Source: an uncultured bacterium (GTDB taxonomy: Bacteria; Verrucomicrobiota; Kiritimatiellia; RFP12; UBA1067). From it: DNA of 13,015 nt. The position numbers and the translations under genes were made by a program. This document shows positions 12,183-13,015 of this stretch, in pieces. The stretch is taken from the NCBI GenBank assembly GCA_902773475.1, contig CACYEO010000053.1:1-13015 (forward strand), given 5' to 3'. The notes under the pieces were generated by a model that was not told where the DNA came from, searched no databases, and worked only from the letters and a program-made list of their open reading frames with translations. How positions within the stretch are numbered: position 1 is the stretch's first letter; each line of letters starts with the position of its first letter.

Positions 12183-13015
12183 ATGAAAAAATACCGCTGT
12201 CCGTACTGCAAAAAGGAAATCGATTCTCCGCACGGCAAATGCCCGGGCTGCGGCAGAATCCTCCGTCCGCCGGAATACGCGCCCGGCGCGGCGGACAGGC
12301 GCGCGCGCAGAAAGAAGATCGATGCGATCCGCCGCAACGCGGAGCGCGAAAAAGCCGGAATGTCCTCCGCGCCGTCCCTCAGGCGCAACCCCGCGTTCTA
12401 CCTTGTAGTCATAATGGGCCTCGCGCTGCTGGGACTTTCGCTGGTGAACGTCATGCGCGGCGGCGGGGACGGCGCGCCGTCGGGCGACCGCAAGATGCTG
12501 CGGGCGATGCAGGGCGCCGACACGATCGCAGAGGCGCTGGGCCGGTTCAAGTTCCACGCCGGAGAATACCCGGACGACACGATTCACGAAGGCATCGGCG
12601 CGCTTGTCATGAAGGAGGTTCCGCGCCACCCGGACGCGCTGGGGCCGTATCTGCGCGCCCAGGGATGGATCCCGGGCGAAAACGGCGCGCCGGCGCGGCC
12701 GGCGCCGATACGCGATCCGTGGGGCAATCCGTACGTCTACGAACTCTCCGGCGACGGCGAAACCGCGTCTGTCGTTTCGTTCGGCCCGGACGGCGAGCGC
12801 GGCACTTCCGACGACATCGCCGCACACCGCGAAGCGTTCGAGAAACCCTTCACAAACCCTTCCTGGACCAACGACTGGGTGCATTACACGAAACGCGGGA
12901 TAATAGTGAAAGAAACGCCGCCGGAAGAACGCATCCGGGAAGACAGGGGCGAAGCGCTGCTGCCGTGGCTTCTCGGCGCGGCCGGCATCCTTGGCGGGCT
13001 GCTTCTCGTCCTTTC
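12183..13015 (+). CDS. Zinc-ribbon / transmembrane / GspG-like ectodomain protein (3' end cut by window)
   Basis: At least 277 codons are visible, with no stop before the window ends. The N-terminus has a zinc ribbon (CPYC at 6-9, CPGCG at 20-24). A basic stretch (39-68) and a hydrophobic helix at 72-91 follow. Residues 107-215 match the soluble domain of type II secretion major pseudopilin GspG: ADTIAEALGRFKFHAGEYPDD, GALVMKEVP, GPYLRAQGWIP, DPWGNPYVYEL at 178-188 and SFGPDGERGTSDDI at 199-212. A second hydrophobic helix begins at 259 (LLPWLLGAAGILGGLLL). There is no prepilin peptidase site (G-F/x-E motif) at the N-terminus, so it is not processed like a pilin. The GspG domain should lie outside the membrane between two helices. 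It probably shares the ribBA transcript; GGAG sits 9 nt before the ATG. Its function is unknown. Confidence 0.85.
   Translation, partial: MKKYRCPYCKKEIDSPHGKCPGCGRILRPPEYAPGAADRRARRKKIDAIRRNAEREKAGMSSAPSLRRNPAFYLVVIMGLALLGLSLVNVMRGGGDGAPSGDRKMLRAMQGADTIAEALGRFKFHAGEYPDDTIHEGIGALVMKEVPRHPDALGPYLRAQGWIPGENGAPARPAPIRDPWGNPYVYELSGDGETASVVSFGPDGERGTSDDIAAHREAFEKPFTNPSWTNDWVHYTKRGIIVKETPPEERIREDRGEALLPWLLGAAGILGGLLLVL

Noticed and set aside
1..13015. CRISPR array, tRNA, rRNA, insertion sequence or riboswitch
   Set aside because: No regularly spaced repeats, cloverleaf-like sequence, transposase or conserved aptamer pattern was found on either strand by eye. A covariance-model scan would be needed to exclude small RNAs.

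Overview
The window is about 13 kb of compact, GC-rich bacterial DNA. It carries 15 protein-coding genes, two of them cut by the window edges. I see no tRNA, rRNA, CRISPR array or insertion sequence. Several things suggest the PVC superphylum (Verrucomicrobiota, Kiritimatiellota or Lentisphaerota): high G+C, GspG-like and zinc-ribbon envelope proteins, an exported transglutaminase-like protein with a discoidin-type domain, and str genes not followed by fusA/tuf. That placement is inference from protein style; no marker phylogeny was possible.

Layout. (1) 2-1644, plus strand: a fragment with a small beta-rich, PilP/GspC-like domain and a charged coiled-coil tail, then a PlsC-family lysophospholipid acyltransferase. 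(2) 1645-2552: an AT-richer island with its own promoter, encoding a ribbon-helix-helix-like antitoxin and a PIN-domain (VapC-type) toxin that overlap by 4 nt. (3) 2567-3608: a strong promoter, rpsL, rpsG and a near-ideal bidirectional hairpin terminator. (4) 6114-3633, minus strand: an extended -10 promoter followed by purE, an unrecognised 150-aa protein, walJ (yycJ) and a Gph-like HAD phosphatase, very tightly spaced. (5) 10789-6164, minus strand: a second tight four-gene cluster of a small zinc-ribbon protein, an isolated GT4-type N-terminal domain, a membrane-anchored DRGH nuclease and a large exported transglutaminase-like protein with a C-terminal F5/8-type domain. (6) 10922-13015, plus strand: bifunctional ribBA, apparently transcribed without a leader, then a truncated gene for a zinc-ribbon/TM/GspG-like ectodomain/TM protein.

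Functional reading. Housekeeping functions (translation, purine and riboflavin synthesis, phospholipid acylation, metabolite repair) are interleaved with cell-envelope or secreted functions. The most unusual items are the zinc-ribbon/GT4-N/nuclease/transglutaminase cluster, the non-prepilin GspG-like protein, the leaderless ribBA promoter, and the AT-rich toxin-antitoxin module placed directly ahead of the ribosomal-protein promoter. The promoters I can identify share a GGTATNNT or TGNTATAAT -10 style.
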